Assembly: GCF_030159955.1 (NCBI RefSeq)
Contig: NZ_BSNK01000002.1
Coordinates: 1,240,001-1,304,000, forward strand
DNA: 64,000 bases
Reading direction: 5' to 3'
Source of the DNA: Algimonas ampicilliniresistens
Lineage (GTDB): Bacteria; Pseudomonadota; Alphaproteobacteria; Caulobacterales; Maricaulaceae
Shown: piece after piece, positions 17,725-25,979 of the stretch
Position numbering within the stretch: position 1 is the first letter of the stretch
How the letters are laid out: the number at the start of each line of letters is the position of its first letter
The notes under the pieces: generated by a model
Told to the model about the DNA's origin: nothing
Databases searched by the model: none
Seen by the model: only the letters and a program-made list of their open reading frames with translations
Translations under genes and position numbers: made by a program

Positions 17725-18444
17725 TTACTCCTCTTCCTCCGTAGAGACGACAGCCGCCTCATCAGGTTTAGCCACTGGCTCTGGGTGCTGCGCGCGAGAC
17801 ATGTCGGCTTCGGTCATAACGCCTTCGCTGGCGTCACCTTCAGTGACAGTTTCATCGGCAACAGCTTCAGGTGCATCACCGTCGAACATTTCCGCCGCGA
17901 TTTCAGCCCGTTCTTGAGCGGATTCGTTGGCGTCGGCGCGATCTTCAGCCTGTTGTGTTGCAATCACGTCTTCGCCTTTGGCTTGACGCAGGGCTTCGTC
18001 TTCAGAGCGAGCCACATTGACCGTGATCGGCACAGTAACTTCAGCATGAAGGCGGATCAGAAGGTCATGGACACCGAGCGTTTTGATCGGTTTGTCGATG
18101 ATGATCTGGTTCCGCTTGACCGAAATATCCTTGAGCATCAGCGCTTCATAGACGTCGCGGACGGACACAGAGCCGTAAAGCTGACCTGTATCACCAGCGC
18201 GGCGGATCATGGTGACCTGCGTGCCGTCAATGCCCTTGCCCTCTTCACCAGCGCGTTCACGGTTTTCCGCATTACGCTGTTCAAGATATTCACGCTCGGC
18301 TTCAAACCGGGCCTTATTGGCCTTCGTTGCGCGTAGCGCTTTATCCTGAGGGATCAGGAAGTTACGGGCGAAGCCCGGTTTGACGTTAACAACGTCGCCC
18401 ATGGCGCCGAGTTTTTCAACGCGTTCGAGAAGAATGACTTCCAT
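17725..18444 (-). CDS. rplI: 50S ribosomal protein L9 with long acidic C-terminal extension
   Basis: 239 residues from the ATG with AGAGGAG upstream; the frame extends to 18510, but that part overlaps rpsR. The N-terminal domain starts MEVILLERVEKLG and includes VKPGFARNFLIP. The connecting helix and C-terminal domain end near residue 150. About 85 extra residues follow, rich in Ala, Glu and Asp and ending in a Glu run, with few hydrophobics. E. coli L9 has 149 residues, and alphaproteobacterial L9 often has a moderate tail; this one is long. L9 binds 23S rRNA and helps keep reading frame. Last gene of rpsF-rpsR-rplI. Confidence 0.96.
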   Translation of the reverse strand: MEVILLERVEKLGAMGDVVNVKPGFARNFLIPQDKALRATKANKARFEAEREYLEQRNAENRERAGEEGKGIDGTQVTMIRRAGDTGQLYGSVSVRDVYEALMLKDISVKRNQIIIDKPIKTLGVHDLLIRLHAEVTVPITVNVARSEDEALRQAKGEDVIATQQAEDRADANESAQERAEIAAEMFDGDAPEAVADETVTEGDASEGVMTEADMSRAQHPEPVAKPDEAAVVSTEEEE

Positions 18445-18457
18445 TGGTCTCGCTCCT

Positions 18458-18718
18458 CTACTTAACTTCGTATGGAAGCAGACCAAGGAAGCGCGCACGT
18501 TTGATCGCACGGGCTAGCTCACGCTGCTTCTTGTGGGAGACGGCCGTGATACGAGCCGGCGCGATTTTGCCCTTTTCGGACATATAACGCTGGAGCATCT
18601 TCGGGTCTTTATAATCGATTTTCTGGCCGTTCTCACCGGAGAATGGGCAGACTTTGCGACGACGCCGGAACGGGGTCCGGGACGGCAGATTTTCAATGCG
18701 AATGTCTTGTTTTGCCAT
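18458..18718 (-). CDS. rpsR: 30S ribosomal protein S18
   Basis: 86 residues, basic, with the S18 signature [10 protein letters not shown], the [19 protein letters not shown] block and a C-terminal [16 protein letters not shown]. It pairs with S6 on the 30S platform. It lies between rpsF (15 bp upstream) and rplI (13 bp downstream). Confidence 0.97.
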   Translation of the reverse strand: MAKQDIRIENLPSRTPFRRRRKVCPFSGENGQKIDYKDPKMLQRYMSEKGKIAPARITAVSHKKQRELARAIKRARFLGLLPYEVK

Positions 18719-18733
18719 GATGTTAGCCCTTTC

Positions 18734-19084
18734 CTAGTTGCGGTCGCGACGCTTGCGCTCTTCGCGCTTTTTAAGAATTGCAGACGGCTCTTCGTTGAAC
18801 TCTTCAACGACGATCGTGATGTAACGTAGAACGTCTTCGTTGATACGGTGCTGGCGCTCGATTTCGTGCAGCAATCCGGGCTCAGCGTTCACTTTCAGCA
18901 AGCTGTAGTGCGCTTTGCGGTTTTTGTTCATACGGTAAGCGAGGTTACGCAGGCCCCAATATTCGGCACCTTCGACGGTCGCGCCGAGAGTTTCGATTTT
19001 GGTAGCGAGGGTTTGCATAAATTCTTCGACTTGGGTCGAGGAAATATCTGGGCGCGTGAGCACCACATGCTCGTAAAGAGCCAT
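18734..19084 (-). CDS. rpsF: 30S ribosomal protein S6
   Basis: 116 residues from the ATG with AAGGA upstream (the frame runs back to 19144). It has YEHVVLTRPDIS at the N-terminus and the EYWGLRNLAYRMNKNRKAHY core that contacts S18 and 16S rRNA, with a basic tail. First gene of the ribosomal operon. The 150-base leader contains a two-tier hairpin that may be the S6:S18 feedback site. Confidence 0.97.
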   Translation of the reverse strand: MALYEHVVLTRPDISSTQVEEFMQTLATKIETLGATVEGAEYWGLRNLAYRMNKNRKAHYSLLKVNAEPGLLHEIERQHRINEDVLRYITIVVEEFNEEPSAILKKREERKRRDRN

Positions 19085-19151
19085 AGGATCGTCCTTCAGA
19101 TCGTGGCGACGGCGATGTGGGCCCGTGAAGGTGAGACCAAACATCGATGGA

Positions 19152-19182
19152 TGGGTAGGACGGGATCATTCCCGAAAACCCA
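19152..19182 (-). ncRNA. Structured rpsF leader, possible S6:S18-binding RNA
   Basis: On the minus strand a TGGGT/ACCCA stem encloses an internal loop and a CGGGA/TCCCG stem with a 4-base loop. It sits in the untranslated leader 68 bases before the rpsF ATG. Other bacteria control this operon through an S6:S18-binding leader; the match here is positional and structural only. Confidence 0.35.
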
Positions 19183-19205
19183 CCGTCAACCGGTGAAGCG
19201 CGCCA

Positions 19206-19233
19206 CATATAGAGAGGGATAAGCGGTTTCAAG
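19206..19233 (-). promoter_or_regulatory. Candidate promoter of rpsF-rpsR-rplI
   Basis: On the minus strand CTTGAA (complement of 19228-19233) and TATATG (complement of 19206-19211) are spaced by 16 bases, upstream of the structured leader. Confidence 0.4.
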
Positions 19234-19332
19234 TAGAAATGGCCGTATTTGTGAGGCTGTAAATCATTGGCAGCCCCGAACCATTTCGGCTAGAACTCGC
19301 CTTTCACAGCCAAACAGCTGGACGAGGCATTC

Positions 19333-20277
19333 ATGGCATTCGCATTCACATTTCCCGGACAGGGCAGTCAATTCGTGGGCATGGGCAAAGCCTTAGCTGA
19401 TGCCTTTCCTTCAGCCCGCGCGGTGTTCGACCGAGTCGATGATGCGTTGGGCGAAAAACTTTCAGATTTGATGTGGGCGGGGCCAGCTGAGGAGCTGACA
19501 ATGACCGCGAATACGCAACCTGCCTTAATGGCCTGCGGCATGGCGGCGATGGCGGCGTTGGAAGAAGCGCACGGTATCACGGTGGATCAGGCACAATTCG
19601 TCGCTGGTCACTCACTCGGCGAATATACGGCGCTATGCGCAGCGGGTAGCCTGTCCATTGAAGACACGGCGCGGCTACTCCGAATTCGCGGCAATGCGAT
19701 GCAATCAGCGGTTCCGGCGGGCAAAGGCGCTATGGCCGCTCTATTGGGCGCGTCTTTTGAACAAGCTGAAGCGGTTGTGGATGCCGGTCTGGCCGAAGGG
19801 GATTGCCAAATCGCGAATGATAATGCGCCGGGTCAAATCGTCATTTCAGGTGAAAAGCGCGCCGTTGAAGCGGCGGCGGGTAGCGCGAAAGGTCTCGGTG
19901 TGAAGAAGGCTGTCATCTTGCCAGTATCTGCCCCTTTTCATTGCTCACTGATGCAACCGGCGGCGGATGCGATGGCGGACGCTTTGGAAGATGTTGATAT
20001 GAATGTACCGAGCGTGGCCGTGGTGAATAATGTTCAGGCCGTACCCGTCACGGATCCGATCCAGCTGCGTACGGACCTTGTTACTCAGGTGACAGGCCGC
20101 GTTCGTTGGCGTGAAACGATGCAATTCATGTTCGATAATGGGGTTGATCTGTTCGCGGAACCGGGTTGCGGTAAAGTTTTGTCCGTTATGATGCGCCGTG
20201 CTTTGCCGGACGCGAAGGGCTTGCCGCTCGACACGCCGGAAGCTTTGGCGGAATTCGCAGACTTGTTGAAGGGATAG
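19333..20277 (+). CDS. fabD: Malonyl-CoA:ACP transacylase FabD
   Basis: Loads malonyl groups from CoA onto acyl carrier protein for fatty acid synthesis. 314 residues beginning with the FPGQGSQFVGMG signature. The nucleophile is in GHSLGEYTAL (Ser near residue 94), with the catalytic His in SAPFHCSLM near residue 201. GAGG lies before the ATG. fabG starts 4 bp after the stop, so the two are probably translated as a pair. Divergent from rpsF, 248 bp away. Confidence 0.96.
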   Translation: MAFAFTFPGQGSQFVGMGKALADAFPSARAVFDRVDDALGEKLSDLMWAGPAEELTMTANTQPALMACGMAAMAALEEAHGITVDQAQFVAGHSLGEYTALCAAGSLSIEDTARLLRIRGNAMQSAVPAGKGAMAALLGASFEQAEAVVDAGLAEGDCQIANDNAPGQIVISGEKRAVEAAAGSAKGLGVKKAVILPVSAPFHCSLMQPAADAMADALEDVDMNVPSVAVVNNVQAVPVTDPIQLRTDLVTQVTGRVRWRETMQFMFDNGVDLFAEPGCGKVLSVMMRRALPDAKGLPLDTPEALAEFADLLKG

Positions 20278-20280
20278 GGA

Positions 20281-21021
20281 ATGTTCTCACTCGAGGGAAA
20301 ACGCGCACTGGTGACAGGCGCTACGGGCGGTCTGGGCGGGGCTATCGCGCGCAAACTCCATGCGGCGGGTGCCCATGTCGCTTTGTCGGGTACGCGGGCT
20401 GAAAAACTCGAATCACTCGCGGCAGAGCTCGGTGATCGCGCGGTCATCACGCCGGCGAATCTGTCTGATGGCGACGCTGTGGATGCGTTGCCCGGACAAG
20501 CGGCGGACGCGCTCGGCGGATCACTCGACATCCTCATCGCCAATGCGGGCATTACCCGTGACGGACTTTTGATGCGGATGAAGCAGGATGATTTCGACGA
20601 TGTCATCAAGATCAATCTCGAATCCTATTTTCGTCTCGCCAAAGCCTGTTTGCGGCCCATGATGAAGGCACGGTCAGGCCGAATCATTGGAATTACGTCG
20701 GTCGTGGGTGTGACGGGTAACCCGGGTCAGACCAATTATGCGGCGTCAAAGGCGGGAATGATTGGCTTTTCCAAGGCTTTGGCTCAAGAAGTCGCCACAC
20801 GTGGCATCACCGTCAACTGTATTGCACCCGGCTTTATTAGCTCGCCCATGACGGATGAGCTGAATGAGGCGCAGCGTGACGCGACATTGGCTCGAATCCC
20901 TATGGGAACGCTCGGAACAGGCGATGATATTGCCCATGCGGCTCTCTATCTCGCATCTGATGAAGCCAATTATGTGACGGGGCAAACTCTGCACGTTAAC
21001 GGCGGAATGGCGATGATTTAA
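20281..21021 (+). CDS. fabG: 3-oxoacyl-ACP reductase FabG
   Basis: NADPH-dependent short-chain dehydrogenase, 246 residues. It has the Rossmann motif TGATGGLG near the N-terminus, NAG at about 92-94 (IANAGITRDGLLMRM), the catalytic serine in GITSVVGVTGNPGQ, the YAASKAG Tyr/Lys pair, and the FabG-specific VTGQTLHVNGGMAM ending. It reduces beta-ketoacyl-ACP in chain elongation. It lies between fabD and acpP as in most Proteobacteria; a 177-bp structured gap separates it from acpP. Confidence 0.96.
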   Translation: MFSLEGKRALVTGATGGLGGAIARKLHAAGAHVALSGTRAEKLESLAAELGDRAVITPANLSDGDAVDALPGQAADALGGSLDILIANAGITRDGLLMRMKQDDFDDVIKINLESYFRLAKACLRPMMKARSGRIIGITSVVGVTGNPGQTNYAASKAGMIGFSKALAQEVATRGITVNCIAPGFISSPMTDELNEAQRDATLARIPMGTLGTGDDIAHAALYLASDEANYVTGQTLHVNGGMAMI

Positions 21022-21198
21022 TACTGCGATCTCCGCAGTTTACTGGGGATTTAGCCCCTTTGGCGGGGTAGCGAAGCGATAGTTGCTGTGCTACTTGCGG
21101 GCGGGCAAAAAACCCGGCTGGGGTTGTATTTCAAGGGACTAACCCCAAACTAGCCAAAGAATTGGCCGGAATCGTCCGGCGCCGAACAAGGAAAATCT
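21022..21198 (+). promoter_or_regulatory. Hairpin-rich leader/promoter interval before acpP
   Basis: Several inverted repeats are packed into this gap: ACTGCG/CGCAGT (21023-21028 / 21034-21039), GGGGTT/AACCCC (21120-21125 / 21141-21146), GCCAA/TTGGC (21153-21157 / 21162-21166) and CCGGA/TCCGG (21166-21170 / 21175-21179). The last three lie within 80 bases of the acpP start. acpP usually has its own strong promoter; none was recognised with confidence. Confidence 0.4.
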
Positions 21199-21435
21199 AT
21201 GTCTGACGTACTGGCTCGCGTGAAGAAAATGGTTGTCGAGCATCTCGACGTGGAAGAAGAAAAAGTCACTGGAAACGCGCATTTCATCGATGATCTAGGC
21301 GCTGATAGCCTCGACAATGTTGAACTAGTCATGGCCTTCGAAGAAGAATTCGACATCGAGATTCCGGATGATGCCGCTGAGCACATTCAGACTGTTGGCG
21401 ATGCCGTCAAATTCATTTCCGAGAAAGTCGGCTAA
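21199..21435 (+). CDS. acpP: Acyl carrier protein
   Basis: 78-residue, strongly acidic four-helix protein that carries growing acyl chains. The phosphopantetheine attachment serine is in [12 protein letters not shown] (about residue 37), and the helix II recognition surface follows ([11 protein letters not shown]). AAGGAA lies before the ATG. fabF starts 13 bp downstream. Confidence 0.98.
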   Translation: MSDVLARVKKMVVEHLDVEEEKVTGNAHFIDDLGADSLDNVELVMAFEEEFDIEIPDDAAEHIQTVGDAVKFISEKVG

Positions 21436-21447
21436 GGACACATCCTT

Positions 21448-22728
21448 ATGCGAAGACGGGTTGTCGTCACAGGCTTGGGCCTCGTCACGCCCGTCGGATG
21501 CGGTGTTGAAGCCGCATGGCAAAATATTCTTGCAGGGCGTTCCGGCGCCCGCAAGATCACCAATTTTGATGTCTCAGACATTGCTTGCAAAATCGCTGCC
21601 CCGGTTCCCCGGAAAAGCGAGTTCCCAGACCGCGCTGACGCTTTCGATCCCGACAGTGTGATGAGCGCCCGCGATGCCAAGCGCATCGACGATTTCATTC
21701 TTTATTCTATTGCTGCGGCTGACCAAGCTCTGGCGGACGCCAATTGGGCTCCCAATGATCTTGGGGAAGAGGCTCAGTACCGCACGGGCGTCATGCTCGG
21801 CTCAGGCATAGGAGGTTTGCAAACCACCTATGAAGCCTCAATCACTCTGCACGAAAAGGGACCACGGCGTCTTTCTCCCTTTGTTATTCCCGCTATGCTG
21901 ATCAATCTGGCGTCGGGACAAACCTCTATCCGACATGGCCTCAAAGGCCCGAACCATGCTGTCGTGACAGCCTGCGCTACGGGCGCGCACGCCATAGGCG
22001 ATGCGGGGCGTCTCATTATGCATGGCGACGCCGATGTAATGGTGGCTGGCGGCGGTGAAGCGGCGATAAATCGCCTCGGAATTGCGTCTTTTGTGGCCTG
22101 TCGCGCCATGACGACCGGATTCAACGATACGCCTGAAAAAGCGTCACGCCCTTATGATAAAGATCGCGATGGATTTTTGATGGGTGAGGGTGCGGGGGCT
22201 GTCGTTCTTGAAGAATATGAGCACGCCAAAGCGCGCGGCGCGACTATCTACGCCGAACTGTGTGGCTACGGTCTGTCTGGTGACGCTTTTCATATTACCA
22301 GCCCGGCGCCGGAAGGCGAAGGTGGCTATCGGGCGATGAAAGCCGCGCTTGGCAATTCTGGGCTCAAGGTTTCAGACATTGGCTATGTCAACGCGCATGG
22401 CACCTCGACGCCAATGGGCGATGAGCTGGAAATCAAGGCAGTCGAAAAGCTGCTTGGCGATCACGCGTCCAACGTCCTGATGAGTTCCACCAAGTCCGCG
22501 ACGGGCCACTTGCTCGGCGCTGCTGGGGCCATCGAATCAATTTTTTCTATCCTCGCTCTACGCGACGGCATGGCCCCACCGACCCTCAATCTGGATAATC
22601 CAAGCGTTGAGACATCGCTCGATTTGGTGCCGCATAAAGCTAAGCCATTCAACGCCAAGGCCGCGATGAGCAATAGTTTTGGTTTTGGCGGGACGAATGC
22701 CGCCGTGATTTTTGCTAAAGTCGACTAG
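21448..22728 (+). CDS. fabF: 3-oxoacyl-ACP synthase II FabF
   Basis: Condensing enzyme of fatty acid elongation (KAS II), 426 residues. It begins RRRVVVTGLGLVTPVG. The active-site Cys is in VVTACATGAHAIG, with the two histidines in NAHGTSTPMGDE and SATGHLLGAAGA, and the C-terminal SNSFGFGGTNA loop. Directly follows acpP. The length is slightly above the usual 410-415, with a small insertion around residues 85-100. Confidence 0.96.
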   Translation: MRRRVVVTGLGLVTPVGCGVEAAWQNILAGRSGARKITNFDVSDIACKIAAPVPRKSEFPDRADAFDPDSVMSARDAKRIDDFILYSIAAADQALADANWAPNDLGEEAQYRTGVMLGSGIGGLQTTYEASITLHEKGPRRLSPFVIPAMLINLASGQTSIRHGLKGPNHAVVTACATGAHAIGDAGRLIMHGDADVMVAGGGEAAINRLGIASFVACRAMTTGFNDTPEKASRPYDKDRDGFLMGEGAGAVVLEEYEHAKARGATIYAELCGYGLSGDAFHITSPAPEGEGGYRAMKAALGNSGLKVSDIGYVNAHGTSTPMGDELEIKAVEKLLGDHASNVLMSSTKSATGHLLGAAGAIESIFSILALRDGMAPPTLNLDNPSVETSLDLVPHKAKPFNAKAAMSNSFGFGGTNAAVIFAKVD

Positions 22729-22736
22729 AGCCGTTG

Positions 22737-23780
22737 ATGGCTCGCGCTCCTCAACCTCAACAGGATAAGGCGCTTCGCCGGAAGAATCGCGTCACTCTGG
22801 TCATTGTCGCGCTCGGCGGGTTGATTACGCTTGGCATCGGTTTGTTGATCGCGGGCTATTCTTACCTGAATTACCGATATGAACGTGCGCCTGATCCGAG
22901 CGCTGAGACGGCGATTACCTTTGATGTCCCCCGTGGCTCTGGCCTGTCATCCATCGCCAATCGCCTAGAGGACGCGGGCCTGATCGATAATGCGGATGTG
23001 TTTAAGCTCGTCACGCGGATGCGCGGCAATGAAGCGAACTTCAAGGCGGGCGAATTTGCTGTCATCCCCGGCGCGTCGATGGCGTCGATTTATGACCATC
23101 TGGCCAATGGACGCGCCATTCTCTATCCGTTCACAGCCCCCGAAGGCATGACGTCAGCGCAGATCGTTCGAGCGCTCGATAGCACGATGACGCTCGTTGA
23201 TGATGAGCCAACCATACCGCCTGAAGGCACATTGCTTCCTGAAACTTACCTGACTCCGCGCGGCATGACGCAATCCGCATTGCTGACGAAAATGTCGAAT
23301 GCGCAAACCGCCTTGCTGGATGAGTTATGGGATAAGCGCGCGCCGGACTTGCCTATAAAAACGAAGCAAGACGCCATCATTTTGGCCTCGGTTGTCGAGA
23401 AAGAAACCGGCATCGGCATGGAGCGCGACAAGGTAGCCGGTGTTTTTATCAATCGGTTGCGGCGCGGCATAAGATTACAAAGTGACCCGACGATTATCTA
23501 CGGTATCACACAGGGTGAACCGATCGGGCGGCGCATTTACCAATCAGAAATTGACCGCGTAACGGACTGGAATACCTATCAGATCCCCGCCCTTCCAAAG
23601 ACGCCGATCTGCAATCCGGGTGCAGACGCTATCCGAGCGGTTCTGAACCCCGCGGAGACGGACGCCCTATTTTTTGTGGCGGACGGGACAGGCGGACATG
23701 CTTTTGCTGCAACACTGCAAGAGCATGAGCGCAACGTCGCGAAATGGCGCAAAATTCAGAGGGACCGGGGACTGAGGTGA
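22737..23780 (+). CDS. mltG: Endolytic transglycosylase MltG
   Basis: Inner-membrane enzyme that cuts nascent peptidoglycan strands and so sets glycan length. 347 residues from the ATG (a TTG codon directly precedes it). The membrane helix is about 20-43, a LysM-like segment (VPRGSGLSSIANRLEDAG) follows, and the YceG catalytic domain has ASVVEKETG with the catalytic Glu, then GVFINRL and LQSDPTIIYG. It starts 8 bp after fabF, a neighbourhood common in Alphaproteobacteria. Confidence 0.95.
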   Translation: MARAPQPQQDKALRRKNRVTLVIVALGGLITLGIGLLIAGYSYLNYRYERAPDPSAETAITFDVPRGSGLSSIANRLEDAGLIDNADVFKLVTRMRGNEANFKAGEFAVIPGASMASIYDHLANGRAILYPFTAPEGMTSAQIVRALDSTMTLVDDEPTIPPEGTLLPETYLTPRGMTQSALLTKMSNAQTALLDELWDKRAPDLPIKTKQDAIILASVVEKETGIGMERDKVAGVFINRLRRGIRLQSDPTIIYGITQGEPIGRRIYQSEIDRVTDWNTYQIPALPKTPICNPGADAIRAVLNPAETDALFFVADGTGGHAFAATLQEHERNVAKWRKIQRDRGLR

Positions 23781-23790
23781 AACAGAAACG

Positions 23791-24438
23791 ATGAGCAATC
23801 TCGATACATTGAAAGATCAGAGGCGTGGTCTGATGATTGTGCTCTCCTCACCTAGTGGAGCAGGCAAGACAACGATGACTCGGCGCTTGCTGGCGCAAGA
23901 CCCACAAATCGCCATGTCTGTGTCTGTCACGACGCGGTCTCCGCGTCCGGGTGAGCGCGATGGTGAAGATTATTACTTCATCACCAAGGACAAATTTGCT
24001 GCACTTGAAGCCGAGGATGAGCTTCTCGAACATGCTCGCGTGTTCGATAATTATTACGGTACGCCGCGCGAACCCGTGGAGGAGGCGCTGGCTGACGGTA
24101 AGGACATCGTCTTCGATATTGACTGGCAAGGCGCGCAGCAATTGACCGAAGCCGCAGCGGATGACCTCGTCAAAATTTTTATCCTACCGCCCAACATGCG
24201 AGAATTGGAACAGCGTCTCCGCACGCGCGCCCAAGACAGCGACGATGTGATTGCCAAGCGGATGAACAAGTCTGAAAATGAGATCAGCCACTGGGCCGAA
24301 TATGACTATGTTCTCGTCAATGAGAATATCGACCGTGCCATGGGCGAGCTTCTATCAATCGTCACAGCAGAACGCATGCGCCGCAAACGCCAACCTTGGC
24401 TGAGCGGATTTGTTAAAGGTCTGATTGAAGGGCAATAG
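23791..24438 (+). CDS. gmk: Guanylate kinase
   Basis: Phosphorylates GMP to GDP. 215 residues. P-loop SSPSGAGKTT (about 19-28), then the GMP-binding TTRSPRPGERDGEDYYF, VFDIDWQGAQQL and the lid/arginine region (RLRTRAQDSDDVIAKRM). It lies 10 bp after mltG and probably ends this transcription unit, because the next gene starts 57 bp later without an evident ribosome site. Confidence 0.97.
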   Translation: MSNLDTLKDQRRGLMIVLSSPSGAGKTTMTRRLLAQDPQIAMSVSVTTRSPRPGERDGEDYYFITKDKFAALEAEDELLEHARVFDNYYGTPREPVEEALADGKDIVFDIDWQGAQQLTEAAADDLVKIFILPPNMRELEQRLRTRAQDSDDVIAKRMNKSENEISHWAEYDYVLVNENIDRAMGELLSIVTAERMRRKRQPWLSGFVKGLIEGQ

Positions 24439-24495
24439 TTTCAAAAAGTCATCCGCACACGGGAACCCTATCGGACCTCGTGCGCTTCTATTCAG

Positions 24496-25194
24496 ATGAC
24501 CAACGGAACACTCAAAAACCGAAGCCATAGCGTCTTTACGTGGGTGAGTTGGGCGTTGCTGGCAGCGTCTGCGATAGCGGGTGTTTTTACAGGTAGTTGG
24601 GATCAGGTGTTTCTGGCGGCCGTTGTTTTCGGTCTGACCCTATTACCGTTTGTTTTCGAGAGCTGGACAGATCTGAGACTGCCGAAAAGTTTCATCGGAG
24701 CGGTCGTGTTTTTCCTAGTCGGTACGATTTTTCTAGGTGAAATTGGTGATTTCTACGAACGGTTCTGGTGGTGGGATGCGGTGATGCACACTGGCTCCGC
24801 GATTGCGTTTGCCATGATCGGTACAGTGATCATGCTGATCTTCGTGCGCGGTGACCGTCTCTCCGCGCCGCCCTTATTACTTGCAACGATGGCATTCTCA
24901 TTCGCCGTATCAATCGGGGCGATCTGGGAAATTTTTGAGTTTGGCATGGATGTTATGTTCGGGCTGAACATGCAAAAATCAGGTCTCATTGACACGATGG
25001 GGGATCTGATCGTCGATGCTATTGGCGCCCTGATCGGTGCGGGAGCCGGCTATTGGTATCTAAAACGCGGCGGTTCAAAATTCCTGCCGCTGACAATCGA
25101 GAAGTTCGTCGCCGAGAACCCACAAGTGTTTGAAGACAAAGACGCTGCTAAATCGCCGCGCCGCGACACAATTGTTGAAACTGCGCCACACTGA
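24496..25194 (+). CDS. Six-helix membrane protein, possibly DUF2238/YjdF-like
   Basis: 232 residues with about six hydrophobic helices (roughly 14-31, 38-54, 65-83, 94-116, 126-150 and 174-190) and a charged cytoplasmic tail. Conserved-looking polar motifs are WWWDAVMHTGSA in helix four and IWEIFEFGMD followed by DTMGDLIVDAIGAL. This His/Glu/Asp pattern recalls the DUF2238/YjdF family of uncharacterised membrane proteins; the assignment is tentative. Its 3' end overlaps the convergent rsmA gene by 47 bp, which constrains both C-termini. Confidence 0.6.
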   Translation: MTNGTLKNRSHSVFTWVSWALLAASAIAGVFTGSWDQVFLAAVVFGLTLLPFVFESWTDLRLPKSFIGAVVFFLVGTIFLGEIGDFYERFWWWDAVMHTGSAIAFAMIGTVIMLIFVRGDRLSAPPLLLATMAFSFAVSIGAIWEIFEFGMDVMFGLNMQKSGLIDTMGDLIVDAIGALIGAGAGYWYLKRGGSKFLPLTIEKFVAENPQVFEDKDAAKSPRRDTIVETAPH

Positions 25195-25975
25195 TCGTTT
25201 CCGGCCTAGCCTGCGGGTCAACACCTGCCGCTCCCAACCAATCGGCTAGGTCGAGCCCCTTACGTTTCGCGTAGGTCTTCAAAGAGGCTCGCAGCATTTT
25301 TCGCCTTTGGCCGAACGCGGCTTGGGTCAGTTCACCCAAAGCTTTGAGATCTTCAAACGGCGTATCCAGAGGGTCGATCACAATAACGGCGCTATCAACT
25401 TTGGGCGGCGGGGTGAATAACCGCGCTGGAACCTCCATGGCGATACGGCACTCACCGACACTCTGACACAGGACAGCCAGCCGACCATAAGCGCTCTCTC
25501 CCGGCTGGGCGCAGACACGCTGCGCGACTTCCAGTTGGAACATGAGCACGAGCTGCTCCCAAAATCGCGGACGGGCCGTGATCCAATCAACCAGCATTTT
25601 AGTGCCGACATTATAGGGAAGGTTCGCGACGATCTTCCGTGGGCCAGGCAGTGCTTCTGCGATATTGAGTTTCAACGCATCGCCGTGGTGAACGGAGAGT
25701 TTGCCGGAAGCGCGGGCGATATCATCTAGCAGAGGAAGAAACCGATCATCCATCTCAATGGCAAGGACGGACTCTGCGCCCTCTAAGATCAAGGCACGGG
25801 TCAGGCCGCCAGGACCAGGTCCGACTTCAGCGACATGAACGCCGTCGAGGGGTGTGGCGAGCCGCGCGATGCTCCGGGTCAGGTTGAGATCGAGCAGAAA
25901 GTGCTGCCCCAGAGATTTATCTGCGCGCAGCCCATGAATTCGAACGGTCTCATGCAGTGTCGGCAGCGCGTCCAT
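25148..25975 (-). CDS. rsmA: 16S rRNA dimethyladenosine transferase RsmA (KsgA)
   Basis: Dimethylates A1518 and A1519 of 16S rRNA late in 30S assembly. About 275 residues from the chosen ATG, just after the pdxA stop; an in-frame ATG at 25990 inside pdxA is an alternative. Motifs are SLGQHFLLDLNL, the SAM site EVGPGPGGLT, VLAIEMDDRF and the catalytic NLPYNVGT, with RRKMLRASLK near the C-terminus. Last gene of surA-pdxA-rsmA. It overlaps the convergent membrane-protein gene by 47 bp. Confidence 0.96.
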   Translation of the reverse strand: MDALPTLHETVRIHGLRADKSLGQHFLLDLNLTRSIARLATPLDGVHVAEVGPGPGGLTRALILEGAESVLAIEMDDRFLPLLDDIARASGKLSVHHGDALKLNIAEALPGPRKIVANLPYNVGTKMLVDWITARPRFWEQLVLMFQLEVAQRVCAQPGESAYGRLAVLCQSVGECRIAMEVPARLFTPPPKVDSAVIVIDPLDTPFEDLKALGELTQAAFGQRRKMLRASLKTYAKRKGLDLADWLGAAGVDPQARPETISVAQFQQLCRGAAI

Positions 25976-25979
25976 ACGT

